Shown one piece after another: positions 35,176-43,953 of a stretch of 64,000 nucleotides of DNA. The position numbers were made by a program, and so were the translations under genes. The stretch's first letter is position 1. Each line of letters starts with the position of its first letter. The DNA comes from Burkholderia sp. (GTDB lineage Bacteria; Pseudomonadota; Gammaproteobacteria; Burkholderiales; Burkholderiaceae), in assembly GCA_031253835.1 (NCBI GenBank), contig JAIRVP010000004.1, positions 122,426 to 186,425 on the forward strand, given 5' to 3'. Below the pieces are notes generated by a model, which searched no databases, was not told the DNA's origin, and saw only the letters and a list, made by a program, of their open reading frames with translations.

Positions 35176-36414
35176 TCAGGCGCCGTCGCCCGCGCGCGGC
35201 TGCGCGCGCCGGCGCGTCACGAAATGCGTCGCGACGAGCGCCGCGGCAAAACCGGACAGCGCACCGACGCCGAGCGCCCAGCGCGGGCCGAGATGGTTCG
35301 CGACCCAGCCGGCCACCGGCGCGCCGATCGGCGTGCCGCCGAGCGCGACCGCGAGACGCAGCGCCATCACGCGGCCGCGCATCGCCGGTTCGGTCGACAG
35401 CTGCATCAGGCTGTTGGTCGAGTTCATGAAGGTGATCGCGGCGATCCCGGTCAGCACGAGCGCGGCCGCGAACAGCCAGTAGTTCGGGGCCAGCGCGGCG
35501 AACGTGCAGCCGAGCCCGAACAGCGCCGCGCCGATCCACAGATGGCGGAACCGAGGCTGCTCGCGGCGCGCGGCGAGCAGCGCGCCCGAGATCGTGCCGA
35601 CCGCCATCATCGACGACAGGAAGCCGAAGCCGCGCGCATCGACATGAAACACGCTGGCGGCCATCGTCGAGATGAACAGCTGGAAATTGAGGCCGAAGGT
35701 GCCGATCAGGAACAGCATCACGAGGATCGCCGTCAGGTCCGCGCGATGCCACACGTAGCGGAACCCGTCGAGCAGGCTGCTGCGCGAGCGGCCCGCCCGC
35801 ACATTCGCACGCAGTTCGTCTTCCCTGAGCAGCCGCAGCGACGCCAGCACCGCGAAGAAGCTGAGCCCGTTCGCGAGGAACGCCCAGCCCGTGCCGACCG
35901 ACGCGATCAGGAACCCGGCCGCCGCCGGGCCGACCATCCGCGCGGCGTTGAACGACGTCGAATTGAGCGCGACCGCGTTCGCGAGCTCGCGATCGCCGAC
36001 CAGCTCCGCGACGAAGGTCTGCCGCACCGGCGCGTCGAACGCCGACGCACAGCCGAACAGGAACGCGAACAGGTAGACGTGCCAGAGCTGCGCGACGCCC
36101 GTGACCGTCAGCACGCCGAGCACGAGCGCCAGCACGCCCATCAGCGCCTGCGTGGCCATCAGCAGCTTGCGCTGGTCGAAGCGGTCGGCCGCGTAGCCGG
36201 TCCATGGCAAAAACAGCAGCTGCGGCCCGAACTGCAGCGCCATCACGGTGCCGACGGCCGACGCGTCGTGATGCGTGAGCTGCGTGAGGACGAGCCAGTC
36301 CTGCGCGGTGCGCTGGATCCACGTGCCGATGTTCGACACCAGCGAGCCGACCGCCCACACGCGATAGTTGAAGCTGCGAAGCGAGCGGAATACGCCCGCG
36401 GCCGGCACGCTCAT
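35176..36414 (-). CDS. MFS transporter (MFS_3/EntS-like)
   Basis: This 412-aa protein has twelve membrane helices in the EntS-type MFS pattern: FRSLRSFNYRVWAVGSLVSN at the N-terminus, WTGYAADRFDQRKLLM as motif A, and RGRVMALRLAVALGGTPIGAP in the second half. Relatives export siderophores or drugs. Its ATG at 36414 overlaps the stop of the small membrane protein gene (ATGA), so the two are translationally coupled. The stop is 18 bp from that of the convergent LysR gene. Confidence 0.9.
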   Translation of the reverse strand: MSVPAAGVFRSLRSFNYRVWAVGSLVSNIGTWIQRTAQDWLVLTQLTHHDASAVGTVMALQFGPQLLFLPWTGYAADRFDQRKLLMATQALMGVLALVLGVLTVTGVAQLWHVYLFAFLFGCASAFDAPVRQTFVAELVGDRELANAVALNSTSFNAARMVGPAAAGFLIASVGTGWAFLANGLSFFAVLASLRLLREDELRANVRAGRSRSSLLDGFRYVWHRADLTAILVMLFLIGTFGLNFQLFISTMAASVFHVDARGFGFLSSMMAVGTISGALLAARREQPRFRHLWIGAALFGLGCTFAALAPNYWLFAAALVLTGIAAITFMNSTNSLMQLSTEPAMRGRVMALRLAVALGGTPIGAPVAGWVANHLGPRWALGVGALSGFAAALVATHFVTRRRAQPRAGDGA

Positions 36415-36746
36415 GGCCGCTCCCGGTCGGGCTCGTTGCCGCCGTGCAATTCGCCGAAGCGCCGCGCGAGGAACAGGCCGAGTGCGAGGATGCCGAGACC
36501 GAGCGCCGCGGCGTCGGCCGTCACCTTCAGGTCGAAAGCGCCGACGCGGCACACGAGCGCATACGCGATCACGAGGTTCAGGACGCCCCACACGACATTC
36601 ACGGTGGACGACGACAGCCCGCGGCCGGGCGGATTCGCGAACGGCGTCTGGAACGGCTCGCCGCGCAGCCCGCTGGCGAGATGCGGCACGACGTTCGCGA
36701 GAAACGCGCCGCCGAAGAAGTACGACACGAGATGCAGGAGGTTCAT
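36411..36746 (-). CDS. Small membrane protein coupled to the MFS transporter
   Basis: This 111-aa protein has about three hydrophobic segments (LLHLVSYFFGGAFLANVV, TVNVVWGVLNLVIAYALVC and AALGLGILALGLFLAR). I do not recognise a named family. It sits between the MarR gene and the MFS gene in the same direction, 37 bp after the MarR stop, and its stop codon overlaps the MFS start. The arrangement suggests a MarR-controlled operon of regulator, small membrane protein and exporter. Confidence 0.75.
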   Translation of the reverse strand: MNLLHLVSYFFGGAFLANVVPHLASGLRGEPFQTPFANPPGRGLSSSTVNVVWGVLNLVIAYALVCRVGAFDLKVTADAAALGLGILALGLFLARRFGELHGGNEPDRERP

Positions 36747-36783
36747 GGTCGGGCGGTCCTTTCGGCGGGCGGGTCGATGCGGT

Positions 36784-37254
36784 TCACGGGCGGGCGGCGT
36801 CCTGGAATTCGGCGAGCCGCTGCAACAGCTTCACGGCCGCGGCGAGCTCGGCCTGTTCCGCGTCCGACAACTGCGCGTGCAGCGCACGGAACAGCCAGTC
36901 GTCCTTGGCCGCGCGGTTGGCCTGCAGGACCTTGCGGAAACCGGGCGTGAGCGCGATCAGCGTCTGCCGGCCGTCGGTCGGATCGGGCGCGCCGCTGACG
37001 GCGCCGAGCGCCTCGAGCGTCGCGACCGTCACGCGCATCGACTGCGGGCGCACGCTTTCGGCACGCGCCAGCGCCGATACCGTCGCCGGGCCGTCGCGGT
37101 CGAGCCGCAACAGCACCGATTTCTGCGAGGACGTGAGGTCGTTCGGGTGGGTCTGCTCCCGCATGCGCCGCATCAGCTTGCTGACCGAGATGCGGAGTTC
37201 GCCGGCGAGACCGGCAAGCGGGAGCGCGTCGGAGGGGGACGATGGCGTGTTCAT
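36784..37254 (-). CDS. MarR family repressor, first gene of the MFS operon
   Basis: This 156-aa protein shows the MarR winged helix: LTSSQKSVLLRLDRDGPATVSALARAE is helices 2-3 (quoted in part: SSQKSVLLRLDRDG), VRPQSMRVTVATLEALGAV is the recognition helix, and PDPTDGRQTLIALTP is the wing with its usual DxR. The ATG at 37254 is preferred; six more residues are possible. A perfect 24-bp palindrome lies 22 bp upstream and is the obvious operator. MarR repressors usually release DNA on binding phenolic compounds, and the downstream exporter fits that logic. Confidence 0.92.
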   Translation of the reverse strand: MNTPSSPSDALPLAGLAGELRISVSKLMRRMREQTHPNDLTSSQKSVLLRLDRDGPATVSALARAESVRPQSMRVTVATLEALGAVSGAPDPTDGRQTLIALTPGFRKVLQANRAAKDDWLFRALHAQLSDAEQAELAAAVKLLQRLAEFQDAARP

Positions 37255-37275
37255 GAATCCACGATAGCACATCGA

Positions 37276-37299
37276 CAGTTTAACTGTACAGTTAAACTG
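37276..37299 (-). promoter_or_regulatory. Perfect 24-bp palindromic operator for MarR
   Basis: CAGTTTAACTGT (37276-37287) is followed without a spacer by its exact reverse complement ACAGTTAAACTG (37288-37299). The site is AT-rich in very GC-rich DNA and lies 22 bp before the MarR ATG, where it would block the promoter. MarR dimers usually bind 16-24 bp palindromes of this kind. Confidence 0.85.
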
Positions 37300-37422
37300 C
37301 CTATTTCAAGCTGCAAGTATCGTGCGCTCGGCTGCGCCTGCATCGTTGCGAACCGCCGCATTCTGCCGTGCGATCCGCCTCTGCGATAATGCGGGCTCCC
37401 CATTTCCGCTCCGCCTCCCGCC

Positions 37423-37914
37423 ATGACGCAGCCGTCCGCCCCGCTCTCCACCGACCTGCCGCCGATCTCGTGCCTGCCCGGCGACGCGCTGCCGTGGCTG
37501 CCGATGAGCGCCGACCTGCCGGGGCTCGCGATCAAGTACCTGCACATCAATGCGGCCGAGGACACGCTGACCGCGCTGCTGAAGATGCCGGCCGGCGGCA
37601 CGCTGCCGCGCCACCGTCACGACGGCGAGGTGTTCGTCCATACGCTGCAGGGGGCGTGGCGCTATCTGGAATACGACTGGGTCGCGCACGCCGGCTCGAC
37701 GGTGCTCGAACCGGCCGGCTCGGTGCATACGCCGGAAACGCTCGGCGCGCCGGGCGAGGACGTGATCACGCTGAACGTGATGCGCGGCGATCTCGTCCTG
37801 CTCGACGACGACGGCCGCGAGACCGCACGCGAGAATTGCCGCGTCGCGCTGCTGCGCCAGCGCAAGCATGCGCGCACCGCGCCGGACGACGCCGCGCCGT
37901 TCGTCACGCGGTAA
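37423..37914 (+). CDS. Cupin domain protein (ChrR-cupin / dihydroxyacetophenone dioxygenase-like)
   Basis: This 163-aa protein is a single cupin barrel. The first metal motif is LPRHRHDGEVFVHTLQGAW (His at about 66, 68 and 74 with Glu71), and the second half has EPAGSVHTPET with one more His. Relatives include anti-sigma ChrR cupin domains and small iron dioxygenases; activity cannot be assigned. It is divergent from the MarR gene, so the MarR palindrome (about 124 bp upstream) could influence it, though no separate site is seen. Confidence 0.8.
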   Translation: MTQPSAPLSTDLPPISCLPGDALPWLPMSADLPGLAIKYLHINAAEDTLTALLKMPAGGTLPRHRHDGEVFVHTLQGAWRYLEYDWVAHAGSTVLEPAGSVHTPETLGAPGEDVITLNVMRGDLVLLDDDGRETARENCRVALLRQRKHARTAPDDAAPFVTR

Positions 37915-38016
37915 CGCAGGCGAGCGCGTCGCGTCACGATCCGCGTGGCGCCGGCGCGCGCTGTCGCCCGGATGGCCGCCGCTGCACTTCGACCGCTCCG
38001 CCGGCCGCCCCGCTCA

Positions 38017-39165
38017 TCAGCGAAAGCGCCGGAAAAATCTCCGAATATCGCGGGCCAGCAGATCCGGCTCCTCCATCGCCGCGAAATGGCCGCCGCTCGG
38101 CATGTCGGTCCATTGCGCGACGTCGAACACGCGTTCGAGCCAGCTGCGCGGCGGACGGCTGATTTCCTTCGGAAAACGCGCGAACGCGACGGGCACCGCC
38201 ACGCGCTGCCCGGCCGCGAAGCGCATCGGCTGCAGCCGGTTCTCCCAATACATCTGCATCGACGAGCCGATGCAGCCGGTGAACCAGTAGAGCGAGATGC
38301 CGGTCAGCAGCGTATCGTGCGAAAACCGCCGTGCAACGTCGCCGTCGCAATCGCTCCACGCGCGGAATTTCTCGGCGATCCATGCGGCCAGCCCGGCCGG
38401 CGAATCGTTGAGCGCGACGGCGAGCGTCTGCGGCTTGGTCATGTGCACCAGCGCGTATCCGCCTTCCCGCGCGGCCCACTCGCCGCGCTGCGTCACGAAG
38501 GCCTGTTCGTCCCCGGTCAGCGGCAACGCGGCATCGGCCGGAGGTTCGTAGCTGCCGGGCAGGTAGTTCAGATGGATGCCGTCCACCCTGTCCGCATGTC
38601 GCGCGCCGAGCGCGATCGACACGCCTGCGCCGAGATCGCCGCCCTGCGCGCCGAAGCGCCGGTATCCGAGGCCCGACATCAACGCCGCCCAGCGGTCGGC
38701 GACCTGAAACGCCGACATGCCCGGTGCCGCGGGCGCGGGCGAGAACAGGAAGCCGGGCAATGACGGCACGACGACGTCGAACGCGTCGTCAGGATCGCCG
38801 CCGAATGCCGCCGGATCGCACAGGCGATCGATCAGCGCGTCGAATTCGAACACGGAGCCCGGCCAGCCGTGCGTGATGACGAGCGGATAAGGGCTCCGTC
38901 CCGCCCCGCGCCGATGGATGAAATGCACGCGCTGCCCGCCTACGTCCGCGACGAACTGCGGCAGCCGGTTCAGCGTACGCTCCACCGCTCGCCAGTCGAA
39001 GCGCTCGGCCCAGTATTCGGCCAGATCGCGCAGCCATGCGCCGTCCACGCCCTGCTGCCACGGCTCGGCGGGAGTCAGCATCGGCGGGCGCCGGTCGCGC
39101 AGGCGCCGGCGCAGGTCATCCAGTGCGTGATCGGGGATCCCGATCTCGAACGGCTCGGCGTGCAT
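38017..39165 (-). CDS. Epoxide hydrolase (alpha/beta hydrolase with EHN domain)
   Basis: This 382-aa protein has the N-terminal epoxide-hydrolase cap (EHN, about 4-110: FEIGIPDHALDDLRRRLRD, EYWAERFDWRAVERTLNRLP) followed by an alpha/beta hydrolase fold. The oxyanion-hole motif is HGWPG, the nucleophile elbow is QGGDLGAG with Asp, and the catalytic His is in SGGHFAAMEEPD. It hydrolyses an epoxide to a diol; the natural substrate is unknown. It is followed upstream by an AraC-gene remnant and is convergent with the cupin gene. Confidence 0.9.
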   Translation of the reverse strand: MHAEPFEIGIPDHALDDLRRRLRDRRPPMLTPAEPWQQGVDGAWLRDLAEYWAERFDWRAVERTLNRLPQFVADVGGQRVHFIHRRGAGRSPYPLVITHGWPGSVFEFDALIDRLCDPAAFGGDPDDAFDVVVPSLPGFLFSPAPAAPGMSAFQVADRWAALMSGLGYRRFGAQGGDLGAGVSIALGARHADRVDGIHLNYLPGSYEPPADAALPLTGDEQAFVTQRGEWAAREGGYALVHMTKPQTLAVALNDSPAGLAAWIAEKFRAWSDCDGDVARRFSHDTLLTGISLYWFTGCIGSSMQMYWENRLQPMRFAAGQRVAVPVAFARFPKEISRPPRSWLERVFDVAQWTDMPSGGHFAAMEEPDLLARDIRRFFRRFR

Positions 39166-39224
39166 GGTGTCTCCTCGCGACGAATGCCGGAGATTCTCCG
39201 CGATTTTTCCGCTGCCCGCTGGCG

Positions 39225-39680
39225 TCAGCCCGTTTCCCGTTCGTCCACCCGCGCGTCGCGTCGCATCGCCTGCGGCGGCACGCCGAACCCGCGCACGAAC
39301 GCCTCGCGCATGTGCCGGCGGTCGCGAAAGCCGTTCTCCTTCGCGATCACGTCGAGCGGATGGCGGCTCTGCTCGATCATCAGCCGCGCGGATTCGAGCC
39401 GCAGCCGCTCGATCGCCTTCGCCGGCGACTGCCCCGTTTCGAGCGTGAACACGCGGCTGAACTGGCGCGGGCTCAGGTGGACGGCGTCGGCCAGGTCCTC
39501 GACGGTCAGCGCGCGGCCGAGGTTCTGCCGCGCATAGTTCAGCGCGTTCTGGATCCGGTCGGATTTCGGCGCGAGATCGAGCATTTCCGAATGCTGCGAC
39601 TGGCCGCCGGCCCGGCGCTGGTGCATCACGAGCTTGTGCGCGACCGAGCGCGCGGCGTCGGCGCCGAGATCGTCGACGCG
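39225..39680 (-). pseudogene. 3' remnant of a GlxA-type AraC regulator
   Basis: The minus strand encodes only the last 150 residues or so of a GlxA-type regulator: HKLVMHQRRAGGQSQ (linker), SDRIQNALNYARQNLGRALT, then the double HTH with HLSPRQFSRVFTLETGQSPAKAI and ENGFRDRRHMREAF. The DJ-1/PfpI-like sensor domain that should precede it is absent: upstream of about 39680 the frame runs antisense into the SDR gene remnant. There is no start codon in a sensible place, so a normal regulator cannot be made. Confidence 0.75.
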
Positions 39681-40286
39681 GACCTCAACGACCGCGCGGC
39701 GCTCGCCGCCGTCGAAGCGAAGCTGAAGCAGGATGCGAGCATCACGCTGCTCGTGAACAACGCGGGCATCGGCACGCATGTGCCGCTGCTCGACAGCGAC
39801 GTCGACGCGATGACGCGGATGATCGACCTGAACGTGACCGCGCTCACGCGCCTGACCTACGCGGCCGCACCGGGCTTCGTCGCACGCGGCCGCGGCGCCG
39901 TGATCAACATTTCGTCGATCGTCGCGATCTCGCCCGAAACGCTGAACGGCGTGTACGGCGGCACCAAGGCGTTCGTGCTCGCGTTCAGCCAGTCGCTGCA
40001 TCACGAGCTCGCCGACAAGGGCGTGCAGGTGCAGGCCGTGCTGCCGGGCGCGACGGCCACCGATTTCTGGCAGACGGGCGGCCTGCCGCTCGAGCACCTG
40101 CCGAAGGAAATCGTGATGACGGCGCCCGACATGGTCGATGCGGCGCTCGTCGGCTTCGATCGCGGCGAACTCGTGACGATCCCGTCGCTGCACGCGGGCG
40201 ACGAATGGGACGCCTACGAGGCCGCGCGCCGCACGATGGCGCCGCACCTGTCGGCCAATACGCCCGCGCCGCGCTACGCGAGCTGA
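39660..40286 (+). pseudogene. 3' remnant of a short-chain dehydrogenase (SDR)
   Basis: The plus strand encodes the last 208 residues of a classical SDR: LLVNNAGIG (NNAG motif), INISSIVAISPETLNGVYGG with the catalytic Ser, the YGGTK active-site Tyr/Lys (YxxxK), and QAVLPGATATDFW. The N-terminal 50-55 residues with the TGxxxGIG NAD(P)-binding loop are missing; before GAEIVDADLND the frame is AraC antisense. An enzyme without that loop should not bind its cofactor, so I treat it as a remnant although most of its catalytic half is intact. Confidence 0.75.
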
Positions 40287-40620
40287 GCGAGCGCGCCGGC
40301 CCCTGCCGATCGGGGCCGGCCGGCGCATCGAACGCCGGAACGGGTTGTGGAAAACGGTGCCGCACGGCGCATCGCGCCGGCGGTCATCCGGTGTTCGGCA
40401 GCGCGTTTCCAGCCCGGGATCGATCGCCTGATTCGTCTGCTGGAACACGTCGCCGATTCGTTCGATGCCGGCGCAAATGAACGGCACCGACAACCGATTC
40501 CGACGCGCTTGCCACGCATTCCGCGCGACAGTAAGCTCTGCGATTGCAGCCCCCCAAGCCGCCTCGTCCGATCGGCATTCGTCCGATCACGAGGGCAATC
40601 GTCCGTTGCGGAATTCGACC

Positions 40621-42417
40621 ATGCGGTTCCGTATGTTCATCATCGAGACCGGCGACGCGCCGGCCTCCGCGCACGATTCCGCCGACCATCAGCCGGCGCT
40701 TCCGTCGCTGCCCGAACTCGTCGCCGTCTGCCGCATTGCGCGTGCGCACGCACGCACGGCCGGCGCGTTCGTCGCGCGCGCCGAAGCCGGCATGCAACGC
40801 GTGCTGGCGGCCGACGGAGCCATGCCCGATCCGCTTCCTGCCGACTGCTTTCCGCCGCATGTCGACCGCGATCCGTCTGCCGGCCGACGATACGTCGTAC
40901 ACGACCCGCGATGCGACGACGACCCGCTGCGCGGGCCGCACATCGTCGCGGCCTGTGAACTGGCCGCGCCCGACGGCGCGACGCTCGGCACGCTGTGCAT
41001 CGTCAACGACACGCGCCTGACGCTCGACGCGGCGCAATGCGCGCTGCTGCTCGACCTCGCGATCGTGGCCGAGCGCGCGCTGGCCCGCGCCATCGCGGAA
41101 ACCGCGCTGCGCACGCGGCTCGCGCGCGTCGAGGAGCACAGCACGCTGACATCGCTCGCGCTGACCGAAAGCGGCACCGGCGTGTGGGACCGCAACGTGG
41201 AGACCGGCGAGATCCATTACTCGACGGCGTGGAAGGCGATGCTCGGCTACGCGCCGCACGAGCTGAGCAGCCGGATCGAGGACGCTTACGCACGCTTGCA
41301 TCCGGACGACGTCGACGACGTGAAAGCCGCGATGCGCGCGCATTTCGAAAGCCGGACCGACGGCTACGAAGTCGAGCACCGCATCCGCTGCAAGGACGGC
41401 ACGTACCGGTGGATCCGCAGCCGCGGCAAGGTGATCACGCGCGACGGCAACGGCCGTGCACTGCGGATGGTCGGCACGACCACCGACATCACCGCGCTGC
41501 GCGAGCTCGCCGCACGGCTGCGCGATACGGCCGCGCTCGTCACGGACCTCACCGACCAGGTTCCCGGGCTCGTATTCCAGTTGCAGCAGACGGCAGACGG
41601 GCGCCGCTTCTTCTCGTATGCGAGCGCCGGTGTCGCCGACATCTACGAACTGACGCCCGAGCAGCTCGCCCGCCATGCGGACACGGTCGAGATGCGGATC
41701 CATCCGGCCGACCTGGTCGCCTATCGGCAATCGCTGCAGGCATCGTCGGTGCACCTGACGCCGTGGCGTCTCGAATATCGCGTGCTGCTGCCCGGCCAGG
41801 GCCTGCGCTGGCGCGAAGGCGATGCGCGCCCGCAGCGCACGGCCGACGGCGGCACCGTATGGCACGGCTTCATCACCGATGCGACCGACCGCAAGCACAT
41901 CGAGGCCGAACTGCACCGGATGGCGACGACCGACCATCTGACGCAACTGTCGAACCGCCATGCATTCATGCGGCAAAGCGAAGCCGCGCTGCGCGGCGTG
42001 CGCGCGACCGGCCGGGCCGCCGCCGTGCTGATGCTCGACCTCGATCACTTCAAGGCACTGAACGACCGCTGGGGCCACCCGCTCGGCGACCGCGCGCTCC
42101 GGCATTTCGCGCGGCTGCTGCTCGCGGAAACCGGGCCGGACTGCATCGTCGGCCGGGTCGGCGGCGAGGAGTTCGCGATCGTGCTGCCGGGATCGGATCC
42201 CGATACGGCGCTGGCCTTCGCGCGGCGCGTGCAGCAGCGCGCGCTGCAGACGCAGCTCACGCACGAGGACGAGCCGGTCGTGCTGACCGTCAGCATCGGC
42301 ATCGACGCGATGCGGGAGTCGGATTTCGGCGCGTACCAGTCGCTGTCGCGCGCCGACAAGGCGCTCTATCTCGCGAAGGAACGCGGGCGCAACCGGATCG
42401 AGGTATATCGGGCGTAG
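40621..42417 (+). CDS. GAF-PAS-PAS-GGDEF diguanylate cyclase
   Basis: This protein of about 598 aa is a cytoplasmic sensor that makes cyclic-di-GMP. In order it has a GAF-like region (about 20-155, ending in ATLGTLCIVNDT), a PAS domain with PAC (about 175-300: GVWDRNVETGEIHYS, KDGTYRWIRSRGKV), a second PAS (about 315-430) and a GGDEF domain (about 435-598) with active site GGEEF near residue 515. The RxxD inhibitory site is absent (TGPD instead), so product feedback is not expected. No EAL domain follows. The ATG at 40621 is a likely start; 40633 is a possible alternative. Confidence 0.9.
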   Translation: MRFRMFIIETGDAPASAHDSADHQPALPSLPELVAVCRIARAHARTAGAFVARAEAGMQRVLAADGAMPDPLPADCFPPHVDRDPSAGRRYVVHDPRCDDDPLRGPHIVAACELAAPDGATLGTLCIVNDTRLTLDAAQCALLLDLAIVAERALARAIAETALRTRLARVEEHSTLTSLALTESGTGVWDRNVETGEIHYSTAWKAMLGYAPHELSSRIEDAYARLHPDDVDDVKAAMRAHFESRTDGYEVEHRIRCKDGTYRWIRSRGKVITRDGNGRALRMVGTTTDITALRELAARLRDTAALVTDLTDQVPGLVFQLQQTADGRRFFSYASAGVADIYELTPEQLARHADTVEMRIHPADLVAYRQSLQASSVHLTPWRLEYRVLLPGQGLRWREGDARPQRTADGGTVWHGFITDATDRKHIEAELHRMATTDHLTQLSNRHAFMRQSEAALRGVRATGRAAAVLMLDLDHFKALNDRWGHPLGDRALRHFARLLLAETGPDCIVGRVGGEEFAIVLPGSDPDTALAFARRVQQRALQTQLTHEDEPVVLTVSIGIDAMRESDFGAYQSLSRADKALYLAKERGRNRIEVYRA

Positions 42418-42500
42418 CCGCAACGCCCGCTTCCGCCGCGAACGGGTCGACGGCGTCGCGCCGCCGCCCGCTCATGCGGCCGCGTCGTCAGTGCGCGTCG

Positions 42501-43862
42501 TCAGTGCGCGGCTTCCGGCCGCGCGAGCGCAGCGCCGCGCCGCACGCCCAGCAGCATCGCGACCGCACTGGCGGCCAGCAACGCCGCGATCATCAGCATC
42601 GCCGGATCCATGCTGCCGGTTCGCGTGCGGATCAGCCCGACGAGCCACGGCGTGATCATCCCGCTCGACACGCCGATGCTGCTGATCAGCGCGATCCCGC
42701 CCGCCGCGCCGGCGCCCGAGAAATACGCGGACGGCACGGCCCAGAACACCGGATGCGCGGCGAAGATCAGCATCGCCGCGATCGACAGCAGCGCCATCAT
42801 CGCGACGATGCTCGGCAGGTGCAGCGTCAGCAGCACGAGCGCCACCGCGCCGCCGAACGCGCAGGCGGCGAAGTGCCGGCGCCGTTCGCGCCTGCGGTCG
42901 GAGCGCCGCGCGATCGCGATCAGGCCGGCCGCGCCGATTGCGTTCGGCACGACCGACAGCAGGCTGATCTGCACGACGTCGCGGATGCCGAATTCGCGGA
43001 TCATCAGCGGCATCCAGAACAGCAGCATCAGCAGCGCGGTCGTCAGCGAGAAATAGATGAACGCGAACAGGTACGTGCGCGGTTCGGCCAGCACCTGCCG
43101 CAGCGAATGCGGTGACTGCGCGCCCGCACCGGCGCGGTCGGCGGCCAGGTCGGCCGCGAGCCGCTGACGGTCGGCGTCGGACAGCCAGCGCGCGTGTTCC
43201 GGGCGATCGCACAGCCAGAACCACGCGATCACGCCGAGCAGGATCGCGGGCGCGCCTTCGATCGCGAACATCCATTGCCAGCCGTGCAGGCCCATCACGC
43301 CGGACATCCCGCGCATGAGCCAGCCCGACAGCAGCCCGCCGATCATCCCGGCCACCGCGACGCCCGCGTAGAAGATCGACAGCACCGACGCGCGCCGCCG
43401 CGCCGGATACCAGTAGGTCAGGTAGAACACCACGCCCGGGAAGAACCCGGCTTCGAACAGCCCGAGCAGGAAGCGCAGCACGTAGAAATGCTTCGCGCTG
43501 TCGACGGTGATCATCGCGACCGACACCGCGCCCCACAGGAACATGATCCGCGCGAACGTGCGGCGCGCGCCGAAACGGCGCAGCAGCGCGTTGCTCGGCA
43601 CCTCGAACAGCACGTAGCCGACGAAGAACAGCACCGCGCCGAGGCTGTACATCGCGTCGGTCAGGCCGAGGTCCTGCCGCATCTGCAACTGCGCGAAGCC
43701 GATGTTGCTGCGATCGAGGATCGACACGATGTAGCAGACGAACAGGAACGGCACGATCCGCATGCCGATGCGGCGGTACAGCGCGTCGTCGCCGGCCGCG
43801 TCCGCCGAACCGGCGCCGGACGCGACGGCCGGTGCGGCGTGCGCGTGAAGAGGGGCTGACAT
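42501..43862 (-). CDS. MFS transporter, anion:cation symporter (ACS) type, copy 2
   Basis: This 453-aa protein is a twelve-helix MFS permease of the ACS family, which imports organic anions such as phthalate, glucarate, tartrate or benzoate derivatives by H+ symport. Signature parts are IVSILDRSNIGFAQLQMRQDLG in helix 1-loop (partial: LDRSNIGFAQLQ), PSNALLRRFGARR (motif A-like) and GWQWMFAIEGAPAILLG. GAGGAG precedes the ATG at 43862. It is the last gene of a leftward run after the MBL protein and its close paralogue 91 bp upstream. Confidence 0.9.
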   Translation of the reverse strand: MSAPLHAHAAPAVASGAGSADAAGDDALYRRIGMRIVPFLFVCYIVSILDRSNIGFAQLQMRQDLGLTDAMYSLGAVLFFVGYVLFEVPSNALLRRFGARRTFARIMFLWGAVSVAMITVDSAKHFYVLRFLLGLFEAGFFPGVVFYLTYWYPARRRASVLSIFYAGVAVAGMIGGLLSGWLMRGMSGVMGLHGWQWMFAIEGAPAILLGVIAWFWLCDRPEHARWLSDADRQRLAADLAADRAGAGAQSPHSLRQVLAEPRTYLFAFIYFSLTTALLMLLFWMPLMIREFGIRDVVQISLLSVVPNAIGAAGLIAIARRSDRRRERRRHFAACAFGGAVALVLLTLHLPSIVAMMALLSIAAMLIFAAHPVFWAVPSAYFSGAGAAGGIALISSIGVSSGMITPWLVGLIRTRTGSMDPAMLMIAALLAASAVAMLLGVRRGAALARPEAAH

Positions 43863-43953
43863 CGATCGTCTCCTCGATGGATTCCGATGCGGGACGGACA
43901 TGAAGCGCCGGTCGCCGCCGCCCGCGGGCAGCGACCGGCCAGGATTCATTCGC

